Origin: Streptomyces vietnamensis
Lineage (GTDB): Bacteria > Actinomycetota > Actinomycetes > Streptomycetales > Streptomycetaceae
Direction of reading: 5' to 3'
NCBI RefSeq assembly: GCF_000830005.1
Contig: NZ_CP010407.1
Span: 7,824,001-7,888,000 of the forward strand
Length of the DNA: 64,000 nucleotides
The notes below the pieces were generated by a model. That model saw only the letters and a program-made list of their open reading frames with translations. It made no database searches and was not told where the DNA came from. Positions 42,469 to 51,617 of this stretch are shown here, piece by piece. Position 1 is the first letter of the stretch, and each line of letters begins with the position of its first letter. The position numbers and the translations under genes are program-made.

Positions 42469-43401
42469 TCAGGCGGCCGGGCCGTGGACCTCGGCGCGGA
42501 GGGCCGTCGAGAGGTGGTGGTGCAGCAGGCCGAGGACCGGCTCCTCCGGGGCGAACAGGCCGGCGGCGAGCTTCCAGTACCGGGGGAGCACCGGGCTGTC
42601 GTCCAGGGCGAGCAGCCCCAGGAGCCGGCGCCGGAAGGCCGGCGTGTCCGGCTCCCCGCGCGCGTGGGCGTAGGCGGAGACGAACGAGTCCAGGGCCCCG
42701 CCGTCCCCCGGCGCCCGCCCGGCCCGCATCTCGGCCGAGGCCAGCGTGTAGGCCTCGGCGAGACCCTCGTAGAGCACGACCGGACGGTACGCGCCGTCCG
42801 GGAGCGGCGGCGAGGGCCGGAACTCCGGCCGTTCGAGCCGCGGGTCGGTGACGAGCGCGTGCAGCCGGGCGAAGGCGAGCACCTGGTCGGTGCCCGGTTC
42901 CTCCGGAGGCTGCGGCACCACCGCGTCGAGGACCATGGACACCACGCGGCCCGGCAGCCGCGCCGGCAGGGCCCGCCGCCAGAACCGGGCCAGGGCGTCC
43001 GTGTCCGGTGGGGCGGGCAGCGCGCCGAGCAGCCGCAGCCGTTCCGCGCGCTCCCCCGCGGCGCACTCCTGGAGCAGCCGCAGGGACGCCTCCTTCCAGC
43101 GCAGCGCCACCAACTGGGAGCCCACGTCCCGCAGTTGCCCCGCGACGGCCTCCTCGAGGACCTCGTCGGCCCCGTCCCGCTCAAGGACCCGCTCCACCTC
43201 CGGAACCGGCAGATCGAGGGCGCGCAGGGACCGGATGAACCGCAGCCGGTCGAGCGCCTCGGCCCCGTACCGCCGATGGCCCCCGGAACTGCGGGCCGCC
43301 TCCGGCAGCAGACCGCGATCGGAGTAGAACCGCACGGTCTTGACCGTGACACCCGCCCGCGCGGCCAGCTCCCCGATGCTCCACAGACCGTCGGACAACA
43401 C
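42469..43401 (-). CDS. MerR-family transcriptional activator
   Basis: 310 residues from a GTG at 43401 (GAGG 8 bp upstream); an ATG at 43449 is possible. HTH: LWSIGELAARAGVTVKTVRF then YSDRGLLPEAARSSGGHRRY. The long effector part (~85-310) is helical and lacks metal Cys motifs, so a small organic ligand is likely. It diverges from the double hydrolase, whose promoter has the MerR-type 19-bp spacer. Confidence 0.88.
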   Translation of the reverse strand: MLSDGLWSIGELAARAGVTVKTVRFYSDRGLLPEAARSSGGHRRYGAEALDRLRFIRSLRALDLPVPEVERVLERDGADEVLEEAVAGQLRDVGSQLVALRWKEASLRLLQECAAGERAERLRLLGALPAPPDTDALARFWRRALPARLPGRVVSMVLDAVVPQPPEEPGTDQVLAFARLHALVTDPRLERPEFRPSPPLPDGAYRPVVLYEGLAEAYTLASAEMRAGRAPGDGGALDSFVSAYAHARGEPDTPAFRRRLLGLLALDDSPVLPRYWKLAAGLFAPEEPVLGLLHHHLSTALRAEVHGPAA

Positions 43402-43484
43402 GAGGTGAACCTCTTTCAGCGGGCTCCGATCACCTTCGGACCCGTCCATTCTGACCTCCGGCCGGACCGCCCCGGACAGGTCCC

Positions 43485-43515
43485 TTGAATCTCCCGCAGG
43501 GGGAGTTCCTAGCGT
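43485..43515 (+). promoter_or_regulatory. MerR-type promoter with 19-bp spacer
   Basis: -35 TTGAAT (43485-43490) and -10 TAGCGT (43510-43515) are 19 bp apart, the over-long spacer that MerR proteins correct by twisting DNA. The spacer holds the dyad CTCCCGCAGGGGGAG. It faces the hydrolase at 43555. Confidence 0.8.
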
Positions 43516-43554
43516 GACCGCGGGACATCCCCGGAAGAGACAGAGGAGACGGTC

Positions 43555-45054
43555 ATGACGGCGTTCGTGCTGGTGTCGGACACCTTCACCGGCGGCTGGG
43601 TGTGGGAGGAGACCGCCGCCCGGCTGCGCGCGGCGGGAGCGGAGGCGTACCCGGTGACCCTGACCGGGATGGGGGACCGGCGTGACGAGGCCGGTCCCGG
43701 GACCGGCCTGGAGACGCACATCGAGGAACTCGTCCGGCTCGTCGACGGGATCACGGCGGCCGAGGTGGTCCTCGTCGGCCACGGGTACGGCCTGCACCCG
43801 GTGTTCGGCGCCGCCGACCGGCGGGCCGGACGCGTCGCCCGGATCGTCTCCGTGGACACGGGCCCCCCGGGGGCCGGCGAGGCCGCCGTCCGCTCCGTAC
43901 CCGACCCGGAGGTCCGCGCACTGCTGTCCGAGCGGCCCGACGAGCCGGTTCCGCCGCCGGCGCCCGGCACCTGGTCGCGTTGGGGCAGCGTCGAGGGGAT
44001 CCCCGCCGAGGCCCTCGTACGCCTGGAGCGCGAGGCAGCGCCCCAGCCGGCCGGCACGCTCACCGAGCCGCTCCGCCTGACCGGCGCCGCGGCCGCCCTG
44101 CCGACCACCGGCGTCCTGTGCAACGCCAACGGGCAGAGCATCGCCATGGTCGAGATGGCGGTGGCCTCGGGCCCGCCCCAGCTCCGGGTGTTCACCGAGG
44201 ACCGGTTCCGCTTCTTCGACCTGCCCACCGGCCACTGGCCGATGCTCTCCGCACCCGGGGAACTGGCCGAGGTGCTGCTCCGCGCGGCGGCCGGCGAGGG
44301 CCACCGGGTGACCGCCCCCGAGGACGGGCACGAGCAGCCCTCCCACCTGCTGCCCTTCCTCCTCGACCTGCCGGAGCGGCCGCGCGACCGCCTCGGACGG
44401 GTCGACCTCCACCTCCCGGACGCCGACGGGCCCCGGCCGGCGATCGTCTTCGTCCACGGCGGCCCCATCGAACCCGACCGGCGGCCCACGCCACGGGACA
44501 CGCCGTGCTTCGTGGGGTACGGCCGCTACGCGGCGGGCGCGGGCGTCGTCGGAGTCACCGTGGACCTTCGGCTCCACGGCCTCGCCGACTACCCCCAGGC
44601 CGCCGGGGACCTCGTCGAGGCCGTCGAGCAGGTCCGCGCCGATCCGCGCGTCGACGGGGACCGGATCGCGCTCTGGTTCTTCTCCACCGGCGGGCTTCTC
44701 GCCGCGGACTGGCTCGCCGCGCCCACGCCGTGGCTGCGGTGCGTGGCGGCCAACTATCCGGCCCTGGCACCGCTGCCCGGCTGGGAGACGGTGGAGTCCC
44801 GCTTCCGCCCCGTCGACACCGTGGGCACCGCGGACGGGCCGCCGGTCGTCCTCACCCGCGCCGGTCTGGAACACGAGGCCATCGCGGCGACCGTCGAGGA
44901 GTTCCTGACCGCCGCGAAGGAGCGCGGGGCGGACGTGGAGATCATCGACGCGCCGCACGCCCACCACGCCTTCGAACTGGTCGACCGGACCGACGAGTCC
45001 CGGGCGGTCCTGGAGCGGTCCATGAGCGCGGTCCTGGCACGGCTGACGGGCTGA
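43555..45054 (+). CDS. Double alpha/beta-hydrolase protein, first domain lacking the Ser nucleophile
   Basis: 499 residues. Domain 1 (~1-240) is EstC-like, but its nucleophile elbow is VLVGHGYG, with Gly where Ser should be; the late His in PTGHWPML remains. Domain 2 (~265-499) resembles a dienelactone-hydrolase or peptidase-S9-type fold: IVFVHGGP, the elbow LWFFSTGGLL (Ser in FSTGG) and AHHAFEL with His. Thus only domain 2 seems active. Its expression should depend on the divergent MerR protein. Substrate unknown. Confidence 0.85.
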   Translation: MTAFVLVSDTFTGGWVWEETAARLRAAGAEAYPVTLTGMGDRRDEAGPGTGLETHIEELVRLVDGITAAEVVLVGHGYGLHPVFGAADRRAGRVARIVSVDTGPPGAGEAAVRSVPDPEVRALLSERPDEPVPPPAPGTWSRWGSVEGIPAEALVRLEREAAPQPAGTLTEPLRLTGAAAALPTTGVLCNANGQSIAMVEMAVASGPPQLRVFTEDRFRFFDLPTGHWPMLSAPGELAEVLLRAAAGEGHRVTAPEDGHEQPSHLLPFLLDLPERPRDRLGRVDLHLPDADGPRPAIVFVHGGPIEPDRRPTPRDTPCFVGYGRYAAGAGVVGVTVDLRLHGLADYPQAAGDLVEAVEQVRADPRVDGDRIALWFFSTGGLLAADWLAAPTPWLRCVAANYPALAPLPGWETVESRFRPVDTVGTADGPPVVLTRAGLEHEAIAATVEEFLTAAKERGADVEIIDAPHAHHAFELVDRTDESRAVLERSMSAVLARLTG

Positions 45055-45090
45055 CGGGGGCGGTCCTGGCACGGCTGACGGGCTGACGGG
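45028..45090. repeat. 31-bp direct repeat over the hydrolase stop codon
   Basis: The run starting GCGGTCCTGGCACGG at 45028 is repeated at 45060, with a one-base gap, copying the last codons and stop of the hydrolase gene. Confidence 0.85.
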
Positions 45091-45123
45091 CGGAAAAGTT
45101 GAAGAGCTGCTGAAGGGCTGACG

Positions 45124-45168
45124 CGGGCGGGCCGGGGACGGAGGGACGCTCCGGCCCCGGCCCGCCCG
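45124..45168. terminator. Terminator between convergent hydrolase and ABC operon
   Basis: Perfect 14-bp stem (CGGGCGGGCCGGGG with its complement) and a 17-base loop. Confidence 0.75.
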
Positions 45169-45956
<788 letters not shown>

Positions 45957-45960
<4 letters not shown>

Positions 45961-46958
45961 AGCGTGATCCCTTCTTCGGCACGGTGGCAGGCGGCGAGCC
46001 CGTCGCCGTGGCGTACGAGCACGGGCTTCTCCTCCGTGCAGCGCGGCACCGCATGGGCGCAGCGCGCGGCGAAGGAGCAGCCGGGCGGGGCCTCCGCGAG
46101 GGAGACGGGGCGGCCCGGGATGGGCCGGGGGGCCGGCGCGTCCGGTTCGAGACGCGGGGTGCAGGCGAGCAGGCCCGCCGTGTACGGGTGCCGGGGCCGG
46201 TCGAACAGCTCGTCCGTGGAGCGGGTCTCCACGATCCGGCCCGCGTACATGACGTACACGCGGTCGCAGACGGACGCGGCCAGTTCGAGGTCGTGGGTGA
46301 CGAACAGCATGCCCGTGCCCCGCTCGGCCCGCAGCCGCGCCAGGATCGAGATGACCTCGGCCTGGGTGGTGACGTCGAGCGCGGTGGTCGGCTCGTCGGC
46401 GACGAGGAGGGCCGGCTCGCTCGCGAGGGCCGCCGCGATGACGACCCGCTGGAGCATGCCGCCGGAGAACTGGTGCGGATGGCGGCGCAGGGCGCCGCGC
46501 GGGTCGCGGATGCCGACCGCGTCGAGGAGTTCCTCGGCGCGTGCGGTGGCCTGGGCGGCCGGGGTCCCGGCCGCGCGCAGCCCCTCGGTGAGGAAGTCGC
46601 CCACCCGCCGCAGCGGGTTGACGGAGGCGCGCGGGTCCTGGAAGACCATCGAGACCTGCCGGGCGCGCAGGGCGGTGAGCTCGGCGCGGTTCATCGCGAG
46701 GACGTTCCGCCCGGCGACCCTGACCTCCCCCTCGGTGCGGGCGCCCCCGGGCAGCAGCCCGAGGACGCTGCGGCAGGCCACGGACTTGCCGGAGCCGGAC
46801 TCGCCGACCAGGCCGACGGTCTCCCCGGGCCGTACCGTCAGGCTCACCCCGTCCAGGATCGGCCGGGCGGCCCGGTCGCCGGCGAGGCGGACGCCGAGGC
46901 CCTCGATCTCCAGGACCGGCGCGGTCTTCGGAAGGGGTGCTTTCGGCACCGTACTCAT
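45957..46958 (-). CDS. Peptide/nickel-type ABC transporter ATPase (DppD/OppD class)
   Basis: 333 residues from the ATG at 46958; a GTG at 46965-46967 overlapping the permease stop is equally possible. Walker A GESGSGKS, signature FSGGMLQR, Walker B LLVADEPTTALD. The C-terminal oligopeptide domain with Cys residues (PGCSFAARCAHAVPRC) is the conserved region that may hold an Fe-S cluster. Overlaps the DppF-class gene by 4 bp. Confidence 0.92.
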
Positions 46959-46963
46959 CGCGT

Positions 46964-47833
46964 TCACCGTTCCCGCTTCGCGATCCGGTCGGCGAGCCCC
47001 TCGCCGACGATGCCGAACGCCACCACGGCGAGCACGATGCACGCGGAGGGCGCGAGGGCCGGCAGCATCGCCCCCTGCAGGACGGCCGCCTGCCCCTCGT
47101 TGATCATGGCGCCCCAGTCGGCGTCCGGCGGCTGCACCCCGAAGCCGAGGAAGGACAGCGCCGCCAGGTCCATCAGCGCGTACCCGAAGTTCATCGCGGA
47201 CTGGGCGAAGACCGTCGGCGCGATGTTGGGCAGCAGATGGCGTACGCAGACGGTCCAGCCGGACCAGCCCTGCACCCGGTACGCCTCGATGTACGGCCGG
47301 GCCTTCTCCTGCCGTGCGATGCCGCGGACCAGCCTTCCCACGTACGGGGTGTAGGCGACGGACATGGCGATCACGGGCGCGGTGAGTCCCGAGCCGACGA
47401 TCGACACGAGCAGGATCGCGAGCAGCAGACCGGGGATCGCGAAGACCAGGTCCATGGACCGGGAGAGCACCGTGTCCACCCAGCCGCCGCGCCAGGCCGC
47501 CACCACGCCGAGGAGCGTGCCGAGCAGCGTGGAGACGGCGACGACGAGCAGCGGCCCGAGCAGCCCGGTGCGGGCGCCGACCAGCAGCCGGGACAGGACG
47601 TCCCGGCCCGACTGGTCGGTGCCGAGCAGGTGGTCGCCCGTGGTGCCGACGAGACTCGCCGACAGGTCGAGCGCGTCGGGGTCGTACGGGGCGAGGACGG
47701 GTGCGAGCAGGGCGACCAGGACGAGCAGGGCGAGCACCGCGACCGAGACCGCGAAGAGCGGGCCCTGGCCGAACAGGCGCAGGGCGCGGAAGCCCGGCCT
47801 GCGGTACGGCACCGCGGAGGTGGTGGAGGTCAT
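46964..47833 (-). CDS. Peptide/nickel-type ABC transporter permease (DppC class)
   Basis: 289 residues with the N-terminal cap (LLAPVLAPYDPDALDLSASL, then HLLGTDQSGRDVLSRLLVGA) and about six helices; the EAA loop EAYRVQGWSGWTVCVRHLLP is clear. It overlaps the DppB-class gene by 4 bp at its start. Confidence 0.93.
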   Translation of the reverse strand: MTSTTSAVPYRRPGFRALRLFGQGPLFAVSVAVLALLVLVALLAPVLAPYDPDALDLSASLVGTTGDHLLGTDQSGRDVLSRLLVGARTGLLGPLLVVAVSTLLGTLLGVVAAWRGGWVDTVLSRSMDLVFAIPGLLLAILLVSIVGSGLTAPVIAMSVAYTPYVGRLVRGIARQEKARPYIEAYRVQGWSGWTVCVRHLLPNIAPTVFAQSAMNFGYALMDLAALSFLGFGVQPPDADWGAMINEGQAAVLQGAMLPALAPSACIVLAVVAFGIVGEGLADRIAKRER

Positions 47834-48783
47834 GAGGAGCCTTCCCCGAGGGAGAGACGGGGGTCGATGAGCGGGGCGAGCAGGTCGACGACGAGGTTGA
47901 CGAGGACGAAGGCCGCCACGCTGAGCAGCGTGATCGCCTGGACGACGGCGAAGTCCTTGGAGGTGACCGACTGCACGAGCAGCGAGCCGAGGCCGGGGAC
48001 GTCGAAGGCGGTCTCGACGATCGAGGTGGAGACGAGGAGACCGGCGAGCATCGTGCCGCCGACGGTGACGACGGGGCCGAGGGCGTTGCGCAGCACGTGC
48101 CGGCGGACCACGGACCGGGCCGCGACGCCCCGGGCCCGCGCCACCTCGACGTGCTCGCGCCCGAGTTCGTCGAGCATCGCCGAGCGGGTCACCCGGGCGA
48201 GGAGTCCCGCGAAGGAAAGCGCCAGGGCGAAGGCCGGCAGGGTCAGCTGGTACAGCCGCTCGGAGAGGCCCGCCGGGGTGCCGCCGCCCGGTCCCGGGAA
48301 CCAGCCGAGCTGCACGGAGAAGAGCGAGACGAGCGCGATGGCCGTCACGAACGAGGGCGTGGCGGTGGCGACGCCGGTGCCGATGAGGACCGCCCGGTCC
48401 GGGACGCCGGGGCGCAGCGCGCCGAGGACGCCGGCCGCGATGCCGAGCACCGCGACGAGCACGGCGGCGTAGCCGACGAGCAGGGCGGTGCCGGGCAGCC
48501 GGGAGCCGATGAGCGAGGCCACGTCCTGGTGGTACTGGGCGGAGCGGCCGAAGTCGCCGCTCAGGACGGAGCCGAGCCACTTCGCGTACTGCGTGACCAG
48601 CGGGTCGTCGAGGTGGTGCTCGGCCCGCAGGGCGGCCACGGTCGCGGGGGTCGCGGGGCGGCCGTGCAGGAGGAACGACACCGGGTCGCCGGGGGCCAGG
48701 TGGACGGAGCCGAAGACCACGAGCGAGGTCACGAACAGCACCGCCGCCAGGCCGAGGAGCCGTCCGACGAGGTAGCGCGTCAT
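47830..48783 (-). CDS. Peptide/nickel-type ABC transporter permease (DppB class)
   Basis: 317 residues with about six helices, the opening FVTSLVVFGSVHLAPGDPVS and EAA-like loop HVEVARARGVAARSVVRRHV. 4-bp overlaps on both sides (ATGA). DppB and DppC classes form the membrane channel. Confidence 0.93.
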   Translation of the reverse strand: MTRYLVGRLLGLAAVLFVTSLVVFGSVHLAPGDPVSFLLHGRPATPATVAALRAEHHLDDPLVTQYAKWLGSVLSGDFGRSAQYHQDVASLIGSRLPGTALLVGYAAVLVAVLGIAAGVLGALRPGVPDRAVLIGTGVATATPSFVTAIALVSLFSVQLGWFPGPGGGTPAGLSERLYQLTLPAFALALSFAGLLARVTRSAMLDELGREHVEVARARGVAARSVVRRHVLRNALGPVVTVGGTMLAGLLVSTSIVETAFDVPGLGSLLVQSVTSKDFAVVQAITLLSVAAFVLVNLVVDLLAPLIDPRLSLGEGSS

Positions 48784-50414
48784 CGCTGGGAGGCCCCGAT
48801 CGTCGCGGCCCACGGGAAGTAGAGCTGGGCGATGCCGGTCGGGGCGCCGGTGATCCGCTTGCCGAGGTAGACCGAGAAGGGCGCCTCGTACACGGGGATG
48901 ATGGGCAGCTCGGCCATCGCGATCTTCTGGAGCTTCGCGGTGAGTTCGGCGCGCTTGGCGGGGTCGGGCTCGGAGTTGGCCTTGTCGAAGGCGACGTCGT
49001 ACTCGGCGTCCGACCAGCGGCCGTAGTTCCCGAAGTCGCCGGTGTGCAGGTACTGGTAGAACTCCAGCGGGTCGGGCGTGTTGTCGTAGCCGTTGGTGAT
49101 GACCAGGTCGAGGCCCTCGCGCGCGTCCGGGTCGACGAAGATGCTGCTGTACGCGTCGGGGGAGACCGGCTTCAGCTTGACGTCGAGGCCGATCCGGCGG
49201 CCGGCGTCCTGGACGGCGTTGGCGACGACGCTGATCTCCGGCGCGAGGGTGCTGGTGGCGATGGTGAGCGTCCGGCCGGTCGCGTGGGCCTCCTGGACGA
49301 GCTTCTTCGCTGCCTCGACGTCGTACACGGGCTCGGGCAGCGTGTCGTAGAGCTCCGCCGTCTTCTCCGGGGCCAGCGCCCAGGCGCCGCGCGCCGCGGG
49401 GGCCTTGGCGGGGACGCCGACGCCGCCGGCCGCGGCCTTGATGATGTTCTTCCGGTCGAGGGCCATCGACAGGGCCTTGCGCACCTTGAGGTTGGCGAGC
49501 ACGCCGTGGAAGTCGAGGACCGCGAGGTCGGCGGCGGCGGTGTTGGGGCCGAAGAGGAGCGAACCCTTGTTGCCGGCCTTCAGCTGGGCGAAGGAGGAGG
49601 ACGGGACCAGGTAGCCGCCGTCGGCCGTGCCGGAGAGGAAGGCGTTGGAGCGGGCCGCGGCGTCCTCGATGAAGGTGAACTTCACCTTCTCGGACTTGGG
49701 CGTGAGCGTCTTGTCCCAGTAGGCGGCGTTCTTCTTGAGGGTGATGCTGTCGCCCTGGGCCCAGGAGTCGAGGGCGTACGGACCGGTGCAGTTCAGCTTG
49801 CCCTTGGGGGTGCCGTAGTCCTTGCCCTCCTTCTTCAGCGAGGCGGCGCTGACGACGGTGCCGGGGGAGGCGGCCATCAGCTCGGAGAAGAGGACGTCCT
49901 CCTTGCCGAGGCGGATCGTCACCTCCAGGGGGCCGGTCTTCTCGATGGAGTCGACGCTCTTGAAGGAGGAGCCCCACGGGGAGCCGGTCTTCGGGTCCAT
50001 CTGGCGCTTGAGGGAGGCGACCACGTCGTCGGCGGTCATGGTGGTGCCGTCGTGGAACTTCACCCCGGGCCGCAGGGTGTAGACGAGGGTGCGCGGGTCG
50101 GGCTGCGACCACTTCACGGCGAGGCCGGGCACGATCTTCAGGTCGGGCGTGACCCGCAGCAGCTGCTCGCACACGTTGGCGAGGACGGTGTTCGGCGGGT
50201 AGTCGTACGCGAGGGCGTAGTCGAGCGTGTACGGCTCGGCGTACAGGGACCAGGTGAAGGAGTCCAGCGGGCCCTGCGCGGCCGGGGAGGTCGGGCTGAC
50301 CTTGAAGTCCGTGCCGCCGCCGGCGGCGGGCTTCGTGGCGCCGGAGCAGGCGGACGTGGTGGCCGCGAGGGCGGCGGTACAGGCGAGAAGCGCGAGGGCT
50401 CTGGGCATGCGCAT
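48780..50414 (-). CDS. Extracellular solute-binding lipoprotein (SBP family 5)
   Basis: 544 residues. The lipoprotein signal ends TTSACSG, with the Cys as anchor. SBP_bac_5 motifs: LRPGVKFHDGTTMTADDVVA and ALSMALDRKNIIKAAAGG. Ligands of the family include di/oligopeptides, nickel or opines; which one is not seen. First gene of the operon and divergent from the LacI gene, with an 18-bp perfect operator between. Confidence 0.93.
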   Translation of the reverse strand: MRMPRALALLACTAALAATTSACSGATKPAAGGGTDFKVSPTSPAAQGPLDSFTWSLYAEPYTLDYALAYDYPPNTVLANVCEQLLRVTPDLKIVPGLAVKWSQPDPRTLVYTLRPGVKFHDGTTMTADDVVASLKRQMDPKTGSPWGSSFKSVDSIEKTGPLEVTIRLGKEDVLFSELMAASPGTVVSAASLKKEGKDYGTPKGKLNCTGPYALDSWAQGDSITLKKNAAYWDKTLTPKSEKVKFTFIEDAAARSNAFLSGTADGGYLVPSSSFAQLKAGNKGSLLFGPNTAAADLAVLDFHGVLANLKVRKALSMALDRKNIIKAAAGGVGVPAKAPAARGAWALAPEKTAELYDTLPEPVYDVEAAKKLVQEAHATGRTLTIATSTLAPEISVVANAVQDAGRRIGLDVKLKPVSPDAYSSIFVDPDAREGLDLVITNGYDNTPDPLEFYQYLHTGDFGNYGRWSDAEYDVAFDKANSEPDPAKRAELTAKLQKIAMAELPIIPVYEAPFSVYLGKRITGAPTGIAQLYFPWAATIGASQR

Positions 50415-50476
50415 GGGGAGGGACCCACCCCTTTACAGGTGTAGTGACGGGCTCGGGGGGATGGAGCGAGTATTGG

Positions 50477-50531
50477 TGCGGGAACGTTCCCGCACAAGAG
50501 CTGCGCCCGACTTTGCGGGAACGGTTTTGCA
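50477..50531. promoter_or_regulatory. LacI operators between peptide-ABC operon and lacI-like gene
   Basis: TGCGGGAACGTTCCCGCA (50477-50494) is a perfect 18-bp palindrome with the central CG pair typical of LacI/PurR sites. A degenerate copy, TGCGGGAACGGTTTTGCA, lies at 50514-50531. Confidence 0.85.
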
Positions 50532-50560
50532 GAGGTCACGGGGGTGGCAGCATCAACCCC

Positions 50561-51610
50561 ATGACCGAAGCTTCACGGCACGGCGGGCAGCCCTCGCCGC
50601 CCCTCCCGCGCGTCCGCCTGGTCGACGTGGCCCGCGAGGCGGGCCTGTCCAAGACGACCGTCTCGGCGGCACTCAACGGCACCGGCAGACTCTCCCCCGA
50701 AGTACGGGAGAAGGCCCGCGAGACCGCGCGCAGAATGGGCTACCGGCCCAACGCCACCGCGCGCCAGCTGCGCGCGGGACGGGCCAGGCTGATCGGATAC
50801 GTGGTCGGCGAGTTCGCCGCCACTCCCTGGACCTTTCTCGAGTCGCCTTACTTCGCCCGGCTGACCGGCGCCACGGCGGCCACGGCGCTGCGCCGCGGCT
50901 ACGCCGTGGTGCTGCTGCCCGCCGGCTCCCTGCAGAGCGAGTGGGCCGACCTGTCCCTCGACGCGGTGGTCGTCGCCGACCCCGTCGCCGACGACCCGGT
51001 CGTGGAGGACCTCCTCGCCGCCGGCATCCCCGTCTTCACGGACCGATCCGTCGAGGGGCTGCCGGGGGCGTACTGGGTGGACGTCGACGGGGGCCGCGCC
51101 GTCCGCGAGACCCTCGACCACCTCCGGGAGCAGGGGGCCCGCAGGCCCGTCCTCGTCGTGCCGGACAGCACCACCCGCTTCCACGCCGAGGTGTACGCGG
51201 CCCACCGGGAGTGGTGCGCCGCCCACGGCCTGCCCGAACGGGCGGTACGCGTCGCGGAGGCCGGCAACGGGCCGGTGGTGCGCGCCGTCGAGACCGCCCT
51301 GACTCCTGACGGGCCGGAGCGGCCCGACGCCCTCCTGGTCGTGGCCGAGGCGAGCCCGCCCCTCGTTCTGGAGGCGGTGCGCCGCCACGGGTACGAGGTC
51401 CCGGACGACCTGCTGGTCGTCCTGGTCAGCGAGGATGCCACGGCCCTGCACACCGAACCGCCGGTGACCACGCTGAGCCTGCGGCCCGAGGCGGTCGCGG
51501 AGGCCGGTGTGGAGCACCTGGTCGCGGTCCTGGAGCACGGCCGCCGGGAGCCGGCCGGGACGCTCGTACCGACGCGTCTGGACGTACGGGCGTCCTCGCT
51601 CCGCAGGTGA
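50561..51610 (+). CDS. LacI-family transcriptional regulator
   Basis: 349 residues from the ATG at 50561. HTH and hinge: RLVDVAREAGLSKTTVSAAL then RMGYRPNATARQLRAGRARL. The C-terminal part is a periplasmic-binding-like effector domain. The first ~15 residues are Pro/Gly-rich. It should repress the divergent ABC operon through the operators at 50477. Confidence 0.92.
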   Translation: MTEASRHGGQPSPPLPRVRLVDVAREAGLSKTTVSAALNGTGRLSPEVREKARETARRMGYRPNATARQLRAGRARLIGYVVGEFAATPWTFLESPYFARLTGATAATALRRGYAVVLLPAGSLQSEWADLSLDAVVVADPVADDPVVEDLLAAGIPVFTDRSVEGLPGAYWVDVDGGRAVRETLDHLREQGARRPVLVVPDSTTRFHAEVYAAHREWCAAHGLPERAVRVAEAGNGPVVRAVETALTPDGPERPDALLVVAEASPPLVLEAVRRHGYEVPDDLLVVLVSEDATALHTEPPVTTLSLRPEAVAEAGVEHLVAVLEHGRREPAGTLVPTRLDVRASSLRR

Positions 51611-51617
51611 GGTCCGG

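Noticed and set aside
42469..45072. Long N-terminal extension of the MerR frame across the hydrolase gene
   Set aside because: It is antisense to a clear hydrolase; the HTH begins near 43380 and a good start exists at 43401.
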